A stretch of DNA of 64,000 nucleotides from positions 1 to 64,000 of the forward strand of contig NZ_FNBN01000010.1 in the NCBI RefSeq assembly GCF_900102545.1, read 5' to 3'. Source of the DNA: Chitinophaga filiformis (GTDB lineage: Bacteria > Bacteroidota > Bacteroidia > Chitinophagales > Chitinophagaceae). A model generated the notes under the pieces. The model made no database searches. It was not told the DNA's origin and saw only the letters and a list, made by a program, of their open reading frames with translations. The stretch's first letter is position 1. Each line of letters begins with the position of its first letter. The translations under genes and the position numbers were made by a program. Below, piece by piece: positions 53,776 to 62,836 of the stretch.

Positions 53776-53882
53776 AAACCGCTTATTGTGGATATCAGGA
53801 GCAAAAAGTGAGGAATCTGGCTGGCATAGAACTGTACTGGTATAAATTTTTCTTAAATTGACCTGCATTCAATCAGGAATTT

Positions 53883-54350
53883 ATGACACACCAGGAAATG
53901 ATTGCTTTTAAAACCAGGCTTAAAAAGGCTGGAGAGCTATTGCTAACAGAACGAATCGCGATAACGAAATCGGCTGTTGATAATGCCCAGGAGGCAGCTA
54001 ATAGCGAAGATAAAAGCTCGGCTGGTGATAAATACGAAACGGGAAGAGCGATGGGCCACCTGGAGAAAGATATGTATGCAAGGCAACTGGCAGAAAACAT
54101 CAGGGAGCTTGACAAATTACAGAAGGTAAATACAGATATTATTTATGCTACTGCTCAAACGGGAGCATTTATAAGATGCCAGCAATGTTCCTTTTTTATT
54201 GCAACCGGATTGGGCAAGCAGGTGATAGATGATCAGACAATTTTCTTTCTTTCACCTGATGCCCCGCTTGCAAGGTTACTATTACATAAGAAAGCGGAAG
54301 ATCGTTTTCCATTCAATAAAATGGATGTGGTGATCCTTGAAATTTATTAA
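53883..54350 (+). CDS. GreA-like small protein
   Basis: A 155-residue protein resembling the transcript-cleavage factor fold. The N-terminal half is a coiled coil (LKKAGELLLTERIAITKSAV and SSAGDKYETGRAMGHLEKDM). The C-terminal half has strands ending SPDAPLARLLLHKKAEDRF and FNKMDVVILEIY, like GreA/GreB C-domains. Such Bacteroidota proteins are sometimes mis-annotated as 3-oxoacyl-ACP synthase. The acidic tip residues needed for RNA cleavage cannot be confirmed by eye, so the activity is uncertain. Confidence 0.75.
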   Translation: MTHQEMIAFKTRLKKAGELLLTERIAITKSAVDNAQEAANSEDKSSAGDKYETGRAMGHLEKDMYARQLAENIRELDKLQKVNTDIIYATAQTGAFIRCQQCSFFIATGLGKQVIDDQTIFFLSPDAPLARLLLHKKAEDRFPFNKMDVVILEIY

Positions 54351-54462
54351 CTTGTCCATCCTGGAAGGTCATGCAATCAACCCGGCATGCAGGCCCACCA
54401 GGATGGGCTTTTTTATGCAGTCCGGACAATTGAAAACCTATACTCAATAAATACACAGAACA

Positions 54463-55200
54463 ATGATTCAGGAAAACAATTTTAAAATTATTGCCTACAA
54501 AGATTTAAAGGGCATGTTACCTGCAGGCAATAATCTGGAAGCAGTGTATGAAAAATCAAAAGACAAAGTCAAGTTCGATGAAACCCTTTTCCCCGTTTAT
54601 GAGGGCGATATTGAAACAGCAACCCTCAATCTTCACAATGATATTTATTGGGAAGTCTATTACAAATATGTAAATGAAAGGGAGGACCTGCTTCTTTCCC
54701 AACCTGTGGTATTGGGCAATGTGCATTGCGAAGTGCTGAGTTTTTATCAGGGGTTGATAGCAGGGGAAGTGGCAGCTAAAAACATGTGGACGCGATACCC
54801 TGACCATAAAGACAGTCTGGCTCAGATTACTGGTAGCTTAAAAGTAGAAGAAGTGCTTTTTCTCGAAGGGAAAGGCCTTAAAAAAAGTACCTGTCTTTCA
54901 GTGCTGGGAGATGCTGCTATTCATACACTAATAAATATGCATGATGCGGAAGTAAAGGGGAACAAACTATCTGTACAAAAAGAATTTTCATTTCCGTTCA
55001 TTTACGCAACAGCCGACAGAAGTAAACATGCAATGAAGGAAACAGACTGGAGCGGCCATACGCTGGAAGAGCTTACAACTTATTTCAATAAAGAAGTGTT
55101 GGATATGGAATATGGAAAAGCCGGTTCGAATCCAGATATGTTCTTTAACGTAGGTACTCATCTATCGAAGGAATACCACAATTATCTCGCAAAGAAGTAA
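54463..55200 (+). CDS. Hypothetical cytosolic protein
   Basis: A 245-residue protein with no signal peptide or membrane segment. The middle has helical stretches (CEVLSFYQGLIAGEVAAKNM) and a strand-rich part (LSVQKEFSFPFIYATADR), ending in a tyrosine-rich tail. I recognise no family, and the gene stands alone after the GreA-like gene. Confidence 0.6.
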   Translation: MIQENNFKIIAYKDLKGMLPAGNNLEAVYEKSKDKVKFDETLFPVYEGDIETATLNLHNDIYWEVYYKYVNEREDLLLSQPVVLGNVHCEVLSFYQGLIAGEVAAKNMWTRYPDHKDSLAQITGSLKVEEVLFLEGKGLKKSTCLSVLGDAAIHTLINMHDAEVKGNKLSVQKEFSFPFIYATADRSKHAMKETDWSGHTLEELTTYFNKEVLDMEYGKAGSNPDMFFNVGTHLSKEYHNYLAKK

Positions 55201-55268
55201 CATTACATTACTGGTAGAAGTAATGGTTTTTCAGTGAGAGATGGTTACTTCTTATCTTACAAGGCAGT

Positions 55269-55298
55269 CCCTGGAAATGACACAATTCATTTCCAGGG
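55269..55298. terminator. Hairpin between convergent genes
   Basis: A perfect 12-bp stem CCCTGGAAATGA (55269-55280) / TCATTTCCAGGG (55287-55298) with a six-base loop lies between two converging genes. The T run is short, so it may act by pausing, as a bidirectional terminator. Confidence 0.6.
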
Positions 55299-55329
55299 TA
55301 TTTCAATGATAACAGCATGTTGTAAAGCA

Positions 55330-55974
55330 TTAACCTACAACAGCCGTCGTATATATTTCCTGTTTGATAGCGGCCGAAACCTCTTTGGATTCTAACTTCT
55401 CTCCTTCTACGTTGATGTTACCTGCAGGGATATCGATCTTTATACCAGAAATCTTGTTGTTGGCTGTACGTTTGAATATTACCTGGCCACCATATTGCTC
55501 TACGTTGAAAGTATCTGCTTTCTGACGGCTCAGATCTGCACTACCCGCACGACCACTAACAGTAAGGATACCATCTTTCAGCGTTACTTTTGCCTCATCA
55601 GCATCATCACCAGTACCTAATCTATAGGACCCTACATATTCTGCCAGATCTTCAACGCGGATACCTGCCACATCTATGTTGGCTGCAGGGATATTTACTT
55701 TGATACCGGAAATCTGTTTAGCAGAATTACGGAGGAAGATGACGTCACCACCGTATTCATCTACGGAAAAGGTATCAGGTTTCTGCATGCTGAGATCAGC
55801 ACTACCTCTGGCGCCGCTTATAGTCAGTTTGTCTTCTCTCAACTCGACTTTTGCATCTTCTGCAGCATCACCTGTACCCAATTTGTAAGTACCTGGATAT
55901 TCGGTTAAAGAACTTTTCTGCGCATGTACCGTAAGCGCCATAAGAAGTACTGCGAACAATAAAACGTGTTTCAT
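55330..55974 (-). CDS. Secreted protein with two tandem repeats
   Basis: A 214-residue protein with a signal peptide (residues 1-18, ending VHAQ). Two tandem domains of about 80 residues follow. Each starts EYxGxYxLGTGD (residues about 23 and 110) and contains SGxxGSADLSxQKxDTF, clearly an internal duplication. A short C-terminal tail follows. It resembles small beta-barrel Bacteroidota proteins but no family is certain. Confidence 0.75.
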   Translation of the reverse strand: MKHVLLFAVLLMALTVHAQKSSLTEYPGTYKLGTGDAAEDAKVELREDKLTISGARGSADLSMQKPDTFSVDEYGGDVIFLRNSAKQISGIKVNIPAANIDVAGIRVEDLAEYVGSYRLGTGDDADEAKVTLKDGILTVSGRAGSADLSRQKADTFNVEQYGGQVIFKRTANNKISGIKIDIPAGNINVEGEKLESKEVSAAIKQEIYTTAVVG

Positions 55975-56137
55975 AAAATGAATAGTTTAAACAGGGAAGT
56001 TAGTCTGGCGACATGAGTCATGCAACAAACCGGGTATGAAATAATTGTTATAAAAATGTCCTGCAAACATACAACATGCCCCTGCGCTGTATTCGCGGGA
56101 ATACCCTAGTTTACTATTCTTTTAAATAGCTGATGCT

Positions 56138-56668
56138 TTATAAGGAATTAAGGAAATTAATATATAATGGAACACTCCTTTCAATCCATTCGTCAGATGA
56201 ATTTAATTCAATCCCGTAATACGCAAAAAGCGGCTGATAGTCTGCTTTCACATATTCAAAACTAAGTTCGAAAGGGCGGGTCAATTCTGTCAATGTGTAT
56301 TTATATCTTTCGTTTCTTCGATATTCATGTTCATCAACTCCCACTGATATAGCCAGTGCTACTTTCTTTCCCGACATTTTGTACCCGCTTTTACTGCCAT
56401 AGGCCCATCCGTAAGTCAATACCTCGTCTAACCATTTTTTAAAAATCGGCGGATAATTGAACCAATAGTAAGGAAATTGAAATACAATTTTATCATATTG
56501 CTCAACCAGTTTCTGCTCTGCCAGCACATCAATTCTTTCATCAGGATACACTTCATATAACTGATGAACGACGTATTTATCAGGGTATTTATTCAGCTCT
56601 TCAATCCATCTTTTGTTAACAGCCGAACTTTTGATATCAGGATGGGTAACGATTACCAATGTTTTCAT
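56138..56668 (-). CDS. Flavodoxin-like NAD(P)H-dependent oxidoreductase
   Basis: A 176-residue FMN-type oxidoreductase of the KefF/MdaB/Flavodoxin_2 group, which reduces quinones. The opening MKTLVIVTHPD and FPYYWFNYPPIFKKWLDEVL are hallmark segments. It diverges from an HxlR gene across a short intergenic region. That is a classic quinone/electrophile stress arrangement, with the HxlR protein probably controlling this gene. Confidence 0.9.
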   Translation of the reverse strand: MKTLVIVTHPDIKSSAVNKRWIEELNKYPDKYVVHQLYEVYPDERIDVLAEQKLVEQYDKIVFQFPYYWFNYPPIFKKWLDEVLTYGWAYGSKSGYKMSGKKVALAISVGVDEHEYRRNERYKYTLTELTRPFELSFEYVKADYQPLFAYYGIELNSSDEWIERSVPLYINFLNSL

Positions 56669-56707
56669 CTAACTAAAAATTTTCTGCAGCAATATTAAAG
56701 TACCTAA

Positions 56708-56727
56708 GTTAAATTTGTTACGTTAAC
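56708..56727 (+). promoter_or_regulatory. Candidate HxlR operator/promoter
   Basis: GTTAA at 56708-56712 and TTAAC at 56723-56727 form an inverted repeat with a 10-bp spacer. It overlaps TAAATTTG at 56710-56717, a match to TAnnTTTG in the plus orientation, so regulator binding would affect HxlR expression. Confidence 0.4.
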
Positions 56728-56760
56728 GACCCATTGTGCGGTACTATAAAAAATGTCAGT

Positions 56761-57117
56761 ATGTCAAAGATAAAAGAAACATCCACCAACTTTGCCAACA
56801 AACAAGCATTAGCCGATGAGTGTTCAGAGGTGTATGCCGCTAACATTATTGGCGGACAATGGGCTCTAGCTATTTGTTCCTGGTTAGTAAATGGGAAGCT
56901 CAGATTTGGGGAATTAAGGAAGTTATTACCTAACATCACCGAACGAATGCTGACCTTGCAACTGCGGAAATTAGAGGATAATAGGATTATTACACGGACG
57001 GTTTATGCCGGGGTACCGCCAAGGGTGGAGTATGAGTTGACGCCGATTGGATATGAGTTGAAGCCTATTATTAAGCAGCTTGAGAAATGGGGAGAGAAAC
57101 ATAAGAATCTGAAGTGA
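56761..57117 (+). CDS. HxlR-family transcription regulator
   Basis: A winged-helix regulator of about 118 residues with CSEVYAANIIGGQWALAICSW, then GNITERMLT-like recognition-helix residues and a wing PPRVEYELTPIGYELKPI. The ATG at 56761 is preferred over an upstream in-frame TTG start at 56734, as it follows the promoter at normal distance. It diverges from the NAD(P)H oxidoreductase gene and probably regulates it. Confidence 0.9.
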   Translation: MSKIKETSTNFANKQALADECSEVYAANIIGGQWALAICSWLVNGKLRFGELRKLLPNITERMLTLQLRKLEDNRIITRTVYAGVPPRVEYELTPIGYELKPIIKQLEKWGEKHKNLK

Positions 57118-57310
57118 AAGAAATGTGCTAGCAGATGATTCCAATGCAGCATTAAAATCACTGAGAAGCCCTTCCCTTAGAGGTTAACATCTAATATATT
57201 GACCTAACCTGTGGCGGTTTAAACACCATAGATTCCAACCGTCTTAGACGCGTCCAGGGATTCGCTATATATAGATTCTCTGTTAAAGACTAAATTTGTT
57301 TAAAACCAGA

Positions 57311-57673
57311 ATGATGAAAGCTTTAAGCGCTACAACCGTCTTTTACATTTCTAATCTCAGGCAATCCTTGCAATATTATACTGAGATAATAGGGTTCACT
57401 GAAGACTTTGTATTTGGAGACTATGCCGGTCTGTATTATGACGAAGTATCTATTCACCTCTGCGGCCCTGAAAACCAGGGATTGAAAAAAATCCCTGGCA
57501 ACACATTGCATTGTATCGCTTGCGATGAGGTCGATGAGTTTCATGATGCTCTTGTCGCAAAGGGAGCCTTGATTGTCAACGCACCCCAGGACCGTATATA
57601 TGGGATGCGCGATTTCGCTGTGAATGACCTTGACAGCAACACCCTTGTATTCGGTGTGGCGATATCAACTTGA
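57311..57673 (+). CDS. VOC/glyoxalase superfamily protein
   Basis: A protein of about 120 residues of the vicinal oxygen chelate fold. The paired beta-alpha-beta modules begin ATTVFYISNLRQSLQYYTEI and EVDEFHDALVAKGALI, with DLDSNTLVFGV near the end. Such proteins include antibiotic-resistance, dioxygenase and unknown metal-binding types, so the function is open. The possible ATGs are 57311 and 57314. Confidence 0.85.
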   Translation: MMKALSATTVFYISNLRQSLQYYTEIIGFTEDFVFGDYAGLYYDEVSIHLCGPENQGLKKIPGNTLHCIACDEVDEFHDALVAKGALIVNAPQDRIYGMRDFAVNDLDSNTLVFGVAIST

Positions 57674-57833
57674 GCAGCAGTAGAACTATCATACAGCCAT
57701 CAGACGATGCTCGCTTGTATCCTTTGACATACTTTGCCTCTTTTACCGGCTGAAAAAGTCCTTTTACCGTTTTTTTCCGCACATTAACCTAACGCTGATT
57801 GTGCTACTGTACAACGAAGGGTATTTTAGCCGT

Positions 57834-59015
57834 ATGAAAACAAATACTATTCTTATCTCAGGCGCCAGCATTGCAGGACCCGCATTGGCCTTCTGGTTAA
57901 CCAGATACGGTTTCAAAGTAACTGTAGTTGAGCGTGCACCCACTATACGACCCGGTGGATACGCCGTAGATTTCCGCGGCACTGCAATCCAGGTATTGAA
58001 AAAGATGGGGCTTTATGAAGAAATAAAGAAGCATGAAACTCGCGCTGGCAAAATAACATTGGTAGACGAACAGGATAAAAAAATCGCCAGTTTCCCCGAT
58101 AGCTTCACGAGCGGCGAACTAGAGATCATGCGTGGCGATCTTGCCAACATATTATATGAAGCATCAAAGGAACATACTGAATATATCTTTGACGATACCA
58201 TTGTCGGTATGCGGGAATGTGGAGATGGTGTAAATGTCACCTTCGACCATAAGGCACCGCGGAAATTTGATCTGGTGCTCGGCGCTGACGGCTTGCATTC
58301 AAAAGTAAGATCGATTGCCTTCGGCAACGAATCTAACTATATACATCATCTGGGTTTGTATATAGCCATATTTACTACGCCCCAATTCATTAACCTGGGC
58401 ATGGATGGCCTGTATTATGGTGTTCCGGGCAAACGGATGGGTATGTTCGGCGCCAGGAACGGTACAGAGGCCAGGGCTTCTTTCTATTTCGCATCTGAAG
58501 CATTTGGCTACAATTACCGAGATGTTGAACAACAGAAACAGATTATCACCGCCAGATTTTCGGGTGAAAAATGGCATACCAGGCAGATGCTGAAACTAAT
58601 GGACAACGCCCCTGATTTTTACTTTGATTCTATCAGCCAGATCAAAATGGATTGCTGGTCAAAAGGACGTATTGCCCTTATAGGCGATGCTGCGCATTGT
58701 GCATCTCCTATGTCCGGCATGGGTACGAGTATGGCCATCATTGGTGCATATATATTGGCAGGGGAACTCAAAGCTGCTAACGGTGATTATAAGACAGCTT
58801 TCACCAGCTATGAATCGCAGATGCGGGACTTTGTACAAAGCTGTCAGGATCTGGCCAAGGGAGTTGATTGGTTTGTTCCTAAGACACGTTTCAAGCAATG
58901 GATGAGCAGACAACTCTGGAGGCTGCTGCCATATACGCCATGGAAAAACATGATGATTGAATTACCGTTGAAGATCGCCAACTCTATAACGGTCAAAGAG
59001 TATAGTCCTGAATAA
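57834..59015 (+). CDS. FAD-dependent monooxygenase (PHBH/TetX-like)
   Basis: A flavoprotein of about 393 residues with the nucleotide motif ISGASIAGPALAFWLTRYG at the N-terminus, and GDAAHCASPMSGMGTSMAI near residue 280, the GD FAD-ribityl motif of class A flavin monooxygenases. The closest architecture is the TetX/PHBH group, which hydroxylates aromatic or polyketide substrates with NAD(P)H and O2. The substrate cannot be told. The ATG at 57834 is chosen over an upstream in-frame start at 57801. Confidence 0.88.
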   Translation: MKTNTILISGASIAGPALAFWLTRYGFKVTVVERAPTIRPGGYAVDFRGTAIQVLKKMGLYEEIKKHETRAGKITLVDEQDKKIASFPDSFTSGELEIMRGDLANILYEASKEHTEYIFDDTIVGMRECGDGVNVTFDHKAPRKFDLVLGADGLHSKVRSIAFGNESNYIHHLGLYIAIFTTPQFINLGMDGLYYGVPGKRMGMFGARNGTEARASFYFASEAFGYNYRDVEQQKQIITARFSGEKWHTRQMLKLMDNAPDFYFDSISQIKMDCWSKGRIALIGDAAHCASPMSGMGTSMAIIGAYILAGELKAANGDYKTAFTSYESQMRDFVQSCQDLAKGVDWFVPKTRFKQWMSRQLWRLLPYTPWKNMMIELPLKIANSITVKEYSPE

Positions 59016-59442
59016 ATATGACCGCAGTACCCACGCAGGTCTTATTCCTCCCGGATGTCCATACCGAAGCAGATTCACCAGTTCATGGCACTCCTTACAA
59101 AAGCCGTTACAGAAATAGATAACCGGGTTGTGCATTAATCTTTTGAATTCCTTAAACTCCGACTTGCCAACATTTTTTGCTTTTGACTGTTTAGAATAAC
59201 GGAACAGAGAATGCCTTCTCTTTATGCCAACGATATATGACTACATAGCTGCAAAAAGATTGCTTCTGCAGAAGGCAATATTTCTGTTCTCTTCTTACGT
59301 GTATTTATGTTCTGACACCAATTCAGTTTATTCCATTTATTTATAGTCGGACACTATTGCGTGGCTTTATACCATTATCTCCTCATGGCTATTCTCTAGA
59401 GCCTGATCTACCTGTGTTTTATCACATTTAAAAACCTACAAA
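59016..59442. other. Gene-free region, possibly with a relic reading frame
   Basis: About 430 bp without a convincing gene. On the minus strand a stop-free stretch runs from about 59240 to 58962 and includes an in-frame ATG at 59135 followed by FCNGFCKECHELVNL, a Cys-rich patch. It overlaps the monooxygenase 3' end and lacks a promoter, so I treat it as a possible remnant at best. The remainder, up to the TIGR03118 gene, is AT-rich and featureless. Confidence 0.35.
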
Positions 59443-60543
59443 ATGTTGACACAATTTACCTCAAGAAAGACCTTTCTTTTAAAGAAGGAACTTGCACTTG
59501 TCTGTGCATTTATTATGCTTTTTACAGCATGTAAGAAGCATGGACATGACATCATACTGGATAATTATGAGCAAACCAATCTTGTGGCAGATGTAAATGG
59601 TTACGGCGCAGCGAATATTGATCCCAACCTTGTCAACGCCTGGGGTATTGCAGCAGCCCCCAGTGGCCCTATCTGGGTGTCGGCAGCTGAGACGGGATTT
59701 AGTACAATTTACGATAAGATGGGAGCTACGCTACGTCCCCCGGTAGTGATTCCTGGTCCGGGCAATATGGGCAAAGGAGCTCCTACCGGAGTTGTTTTTA
59801 ACAACACAACTGACTTCGCTATTCTGTTTGAAAAAAACCTGGTAGCCAGCCGGTTCATTTTTGCTACTGAAGATGGTACGCTCGCTGCCTGGGGCCCTGG
59901 CACTGGCGGCACCGCTGTAATTGTAGCTGACAGATCACCATGGAAGGCTGTATATAAGGGGCTGGCAATGGCAAGTCATGACGGTCAAAATTACCTTTAC
60001 GCTACCAACTTCAGGACAGGGAAGGTGGATATTTTTGATAAAGACTTCAAATTCGTTACTGATAACTCATTCAAAGATCCCAGTATTCCCGCCGGCTTTG
60101 CACCTTTCAATATCCGCCTGATAGGAGATAAATTATATGTTACCTATGCTAAACAGGAACAGCCAGACAAAGAAGACGACGAGCCTGGTCCAGGTAATGG
60201 ATATGTAGATATTTATCGTACTGATGGTGCACTTGTAAAACGCTTTGCTTCAAAGGGTGCCCTTAACTCCCCCTGGGGAATGGTCGAATCCGGTGCTCCC
60301 TTCTGCAACCTCAAACACGCAATCCTGATCGGTAATTTTGGTGATGGCCGCATCAACATGTATGATGATAATGGGAAGCTTGTGGGACCTTTAAGTAGCT
60401 TAGGCAAACCAATTTCTATTGAAGGTTTATGGGCATTGGAAAACAAAATTCCGCTGGCCGATCCTGAGCAATTGTTTTTTACGGCAGGTCCTGACGATGA
60501 AGCGCATGGATTGTTTGGGTATCTGCTAAAAGCGAATAAATAA
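59443..60543 (+). CDS. TIGR03118 family lipoprotein
   Basis: A 366-residue protein with signal peptide and lipobox FTAC (Cys near residue 30). The TIGR03118 opening NLVADVNGYGAANIDPNLVN and GVVFNNTTDFAILF are visible, in a beta-propeller-like repeat architecture. Related proteins occur in many soil bacteria and fungi with unknown function. A hairpin at 60565-60592 follows. Confidence 0.9.
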   Translation: MLTQFTSRKTFLLKKELALVCAFIMLFTACKKHGHDIILDNYEQTNLVADVNGYGAANIDPNLVNAWGIAAAPSGPIWVSAAETGFSTIYDKMGATLRPPVVIPGPGNMGKGAPTGVVFNNTTDFAILFEKNLVASRFIFATEDGTLAAWGPGTGGTAVIVADRSPWKAVYKGLAMASHDGQNYLYATNFRTGKVDIFDKDFKFVTDNSFKDPSIPAGFAPFNIRLIGDKLYVTYAKQEQPDKEDDEPGPGNGYVDIYRTDGALVKRFASKGALNSPWGMVESGAPFCNLKHAILIGNFGDGRINMYDDNGKLVGPLSSLGKPISIEGLWALENKIPLADPEQLFFTAGPDDEAHGLFGYLLKANK

Positions 60544-60564
60544 TGTAGTTTGAAGTGGAACTTA

Positions 60565-60592
60565 AGAGGCTGGTTTTATTGGACCAGCCTCT
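60565..60592. terminator. Hairpin after TIGR03118 gene
   Basis: A 10-bp stem AGAGGCTGGT (60565-60574) / ACCAGCCTCT (60583-60592) with an eight-base loop. It is not followed by a T run, so a terminator role is probable rather than sure. Confidence 0.6.
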
Positions 60593-60706
60593 GATTAATT
60601 AACTAATCAGTTCGCTATGATGTAAATTCCCTATTAATCCCGGCAACATTCAACCAAGTTGCAGGATAAAATCATGAATCAGTTTGTTTCCCTTGCAATC
60701 ATCAAC

Positions 60707-61150
60707 TCACTGGTCATTCAATTCAGCCTTAGACTTATGTAAACGATAGATTTGAAGATGTTTCGAAGTTAGCTGTTTGATCACTCCCGCTTTATCCTTC
60801 CGAAGGGCCACTGTTAATTCTTTTTTCAGATCACTTTTGATCTGGGATGCTCCCCAAAGAGCCATTTCTATCACAATTGGAATAATGGTAACGCCCCTTT
60901 CAGTTAAACAATAACCAATTCTCGCTCTACCTGCAACGGGGTACTTCATAATAAAACCTTCTTCCTCCAACATTTTTAACCTGTTCGTTAAAATATTGGT
61001 CGCAATGCCCTCTGCAGATTGAAGGAAATCGCCAAATGTGTATTTGCCATTTAATACAATGTCTCTGATAATGAGCAAAGTCCACTTATCCCCCAAAAAA
61101 TCAAGACTGAAACTAATAGGGCAATCAGATCTTTTTGTTATCTCTTTCAT
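60707..61150 (-). CDS. HxlR-family transcription regulator
   Basis: A 147-residue winged-helix regulator with CPISFSLDFLGDKWTLLIIRDIV at the N-terminus and YCLTERGVTIIPIVIEMALW further on. The C-terminus adds about 40 residues rich in Lys and Leu, unlike the shorter HxlR proteins in this window. It diverges from the gene at 61328. The intervening region holds three related 17-bp sites, which suggests autoregulation and control of that gene. Confidence 0.92.
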   Translation of the reverse strand: MKEITKRSDCPISFSLDFLGDKWTLLIIRDIVLNGKYTFGDFLQSAEGIATNILTNRLKMLEEEGFIMKYPVAGRARIGYCLTERGVTIIPIVIEMALWGASQIKSDLKKELTVALRKDKAGVIKQLTSKHLQIYRLHKSKAELNDQ

Positions 61151-61171
61151 GTTAATTGTAAATGCAGGTTT

Positions 61172-61289
61172 ACTTGCAATTCGAAAGTATAAAGTTAAGA
61201 CTTATAATACTGTTAAATTCCTTTTTCTCTCCTTTCCACTTGCAAATTGAAAGTAATAAACAATATATTTGCAATTGCAATTTGCAAGT
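61172..61289. promoter_or_regulatory. Three related HxlR-type operator sites and promoter
   Basis: ACTTGCAATTCGAAAGT at 61172-61188 and ACTTGCAAATTGAAAGT at 61238-61254 differ by two bases. AATTGCAATTTGCAAGT at 61273-61289 is a close inverted copy. Each has partial ACTT/AAGT symmetry. Between the second and third sites lies TATATTTG (61264-61271), a -7 element for the gene at 61328, preceded by TTG at 61240-61242. Confidence 0.65.
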
Positions 61290-61327
61290 ATAAAACATAC
61301 CAAACAAGGAATTAACGACTTAAAACA

Positions 61328-62056
61328 ATGCAAATGAATGACTTAATAGAAAAAATAATCGACGCTCATGGCGGATTAGACAACTGGAAAAAATTTGAAA
61401 ATGTAACAGCCAGATTAAAGGTTGGAGGTGTAACCTGGGCATTAAAGCAAGTGCCTGGTATTATGGATGACATCAATGTTGTCATTAATACAAGGAGACA
61501 GTTTGCATCCTTCTACCCTTTTATAGAAAAGAACTGGCACAATTCATATGAGCCCAATAGGGTAGCTATACTCAATGACAAAGAAGAAGTAATAGACGAG
61601 CTATTTAACCCCCGCCCTACTTTCCTGGGATACAAAACAAATACGCCATGGTCAAAACTACAATTAACTTATTTCACAGGGTATGCCATGTGGACTTATA
61701 TCAATGTTCCTTTTTGTTTTTTAGATCCTGGTTACAGTTGTGTTGAGTTAGAACCATGGGAGGAGAACAATGAAACGTTCAGACGTTTACAGGTTACATT
61801 TCCCAGGGAGGTGGAAACCCATAGCCAGGTACAGACTTTTTATATAGACAAGGATGGATTAATAAAAAGGCACGATTACAATGTGGAAATTCTTAGCGAC
61901 GCAGCATCAGTTCATTATTTAGCGGATTATGTGGAAATCCAGGGAATTAAATTTGCCACAAAAAGAAAAGTTTATGCCAGGTTAGAAGATAATACACCAA
62001 AACTACCTGAACCATTGTTTATATCAATAGATATTAGTGATATAAAGCTTGGATAA
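61328..62056 (+). CDS. Hypothetical protein under HxlR control
   Basis: A 242-residue cytosolic protein with no signal peptide. It opens with a helix (DLIEKIIDAHGGLDNWKKFEN), then shows repeated strands including YIDKDGLIKRHDYNVEIL and a final VEIQGIKFATKRKVYARLED, reminiscent of LolA-like or half-barrel lipid-binding folds, but the family is not certain. Its position opposite an HxlR gene with three matching sites suggests a stress-induced role. A hairpin follows at about 62102-62140. Confidence 0.7.
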   Translation: MQMNDLIEKIIDAHGGLDNWKKFENVTARLKVGGVTWALKQVPGIMDDINVVINTRRQFASFYPFIEKNWHNSYEPNRVAILNDKEEVIDELFNPRPTFLGYKTNTPWSKLQLTYFTGYAMWTYINVPFCFLDPGYSCVELEPWEENNETFRRLQVTFPREVETHSQVQTFYIDKDGLIKRHDYNVEILSDAASVHYLADYVEIQGIKFATKRKVYARLEDNTPKLPEPLFISIDISDIKLG

Positions 62057-62101
62057 ACAAATTGAATTCTTCGTCGTTGTGGAGAAAGAGATACCAGGTA
62101 G

Positions 62102-62137
62102 TAAGAGGCCCCTCGAAAGGAGTGGCCTTATTTTTTT
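62102..62137 (+). terminator. Terminator between 242-residue gene and hydrolase
   Basis: An imperfect stem TAAGAGGCC (62102-62110) / GGCCTTA (62124-62130) is followed by a T run at 62129-62137. It ends about 12 bp before the ATG of the next gene, so it could also attenuate that gene. Confidence 0.65.
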
Positions 62138-62149
62138 ATCTTGCAAATT

Positions 62150-62836
62150 ATGAAAAATGAAAAAACGTACGTCTTTGTTCCCGGAGGATGGCACGGTGGT
62201 TGGGCTTATGATCCGATAACTGACAGACTGGGGCAGCTAGGAAAAAAAAGCATCTCCTTAACCTTACCAGGCCTTGAAGCACACCCCTGCATACAAGACA
62301 AGATAATAAATTTAGATACTCATATACAGTTCGTAATAGACATTTTGGTAGAAGGAAACTTTGCTAATGTAATCTTATGCGGTCATAGTTATGCCGGACT
62401 AGTTATCACAGGTGTCGCAGATAAAATTCCGGAAAGGATAAATGCACTTGTTTACATTGATGCTTATATTCCGAAAGATGGAGATTCCTGCTGGAGCCTT
62501 ACGAGTGATGTATATCGGGATCGCTTTGTAACCGGAGCAAGTAATGATGGCTTTACTGTTGCAGTTCCACCGGGGGCGGATGATCGGAGAAGACCACATC
62601 CTCTGGCAACGTTCATGCAAAGTTTACATTTGAATGGAAATTATGAACAAGTCCTAAATCGTACGTTCATTTATCTAAGTGGATGGGAAGGAAGTCCTTT
62701 TGTTAAACAATATGAGAATCTCAAAGATTCTCAGGATTGGAATATTGAAACAATACATTGCGGACACAATGTGATGAGAGAGTGTCCGGATAAATTGGTT
62801 GATATTTTATATAGGCTGGAAGATAAATATAGTTAA
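62150..62836 (+). CDS. Alpha/beta hydrolase
   Basis: A 228-residue cytosolic alpha/beta hydrolase. The oxyanion segment VPGGWHGGWAYDPIT, the nucleophile elbow GHSYAGLV (Ser nucleophile) and a C-terminal His in HCGHNV mark the fold. Small hydrolases of this pattern are often esterases or methyl-ester cleaving enzymes. The substrate is unknown. The ATG at 62150 is preferred over an upstream in-frame TTG at 62141. The terminator-like hairpin just upstream suggests separate or attenuated expression. Confidence 0.88.
   Translation: MKNEKTYVFVPGGWHGGWAYDPITDRLGQLGKKSISLTLPGLEAHPCIQDKIINLDTHIQFVIDILVEGNFANVILCGHSYAGLVITGVADKIPERINALVYIDAYIPKDGDSCWSLTSDVYRDRFVTGASNDGFTVAVPPGADDRRRPHPLATFMQSLHLNGNYEQVLNRTFIYLSGWEGSPFVKQYENLKDSQDWNIETIHCGHNVMRECPDKLVDILYRLEDKYS

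Noticed and set aside
58962..59240. Minus-strand frame with a Cys-rich patch
   Set aside because: It overlaps the end of the monooxygenase gene and has a stop just upstream and no promoter; at best a remnant.
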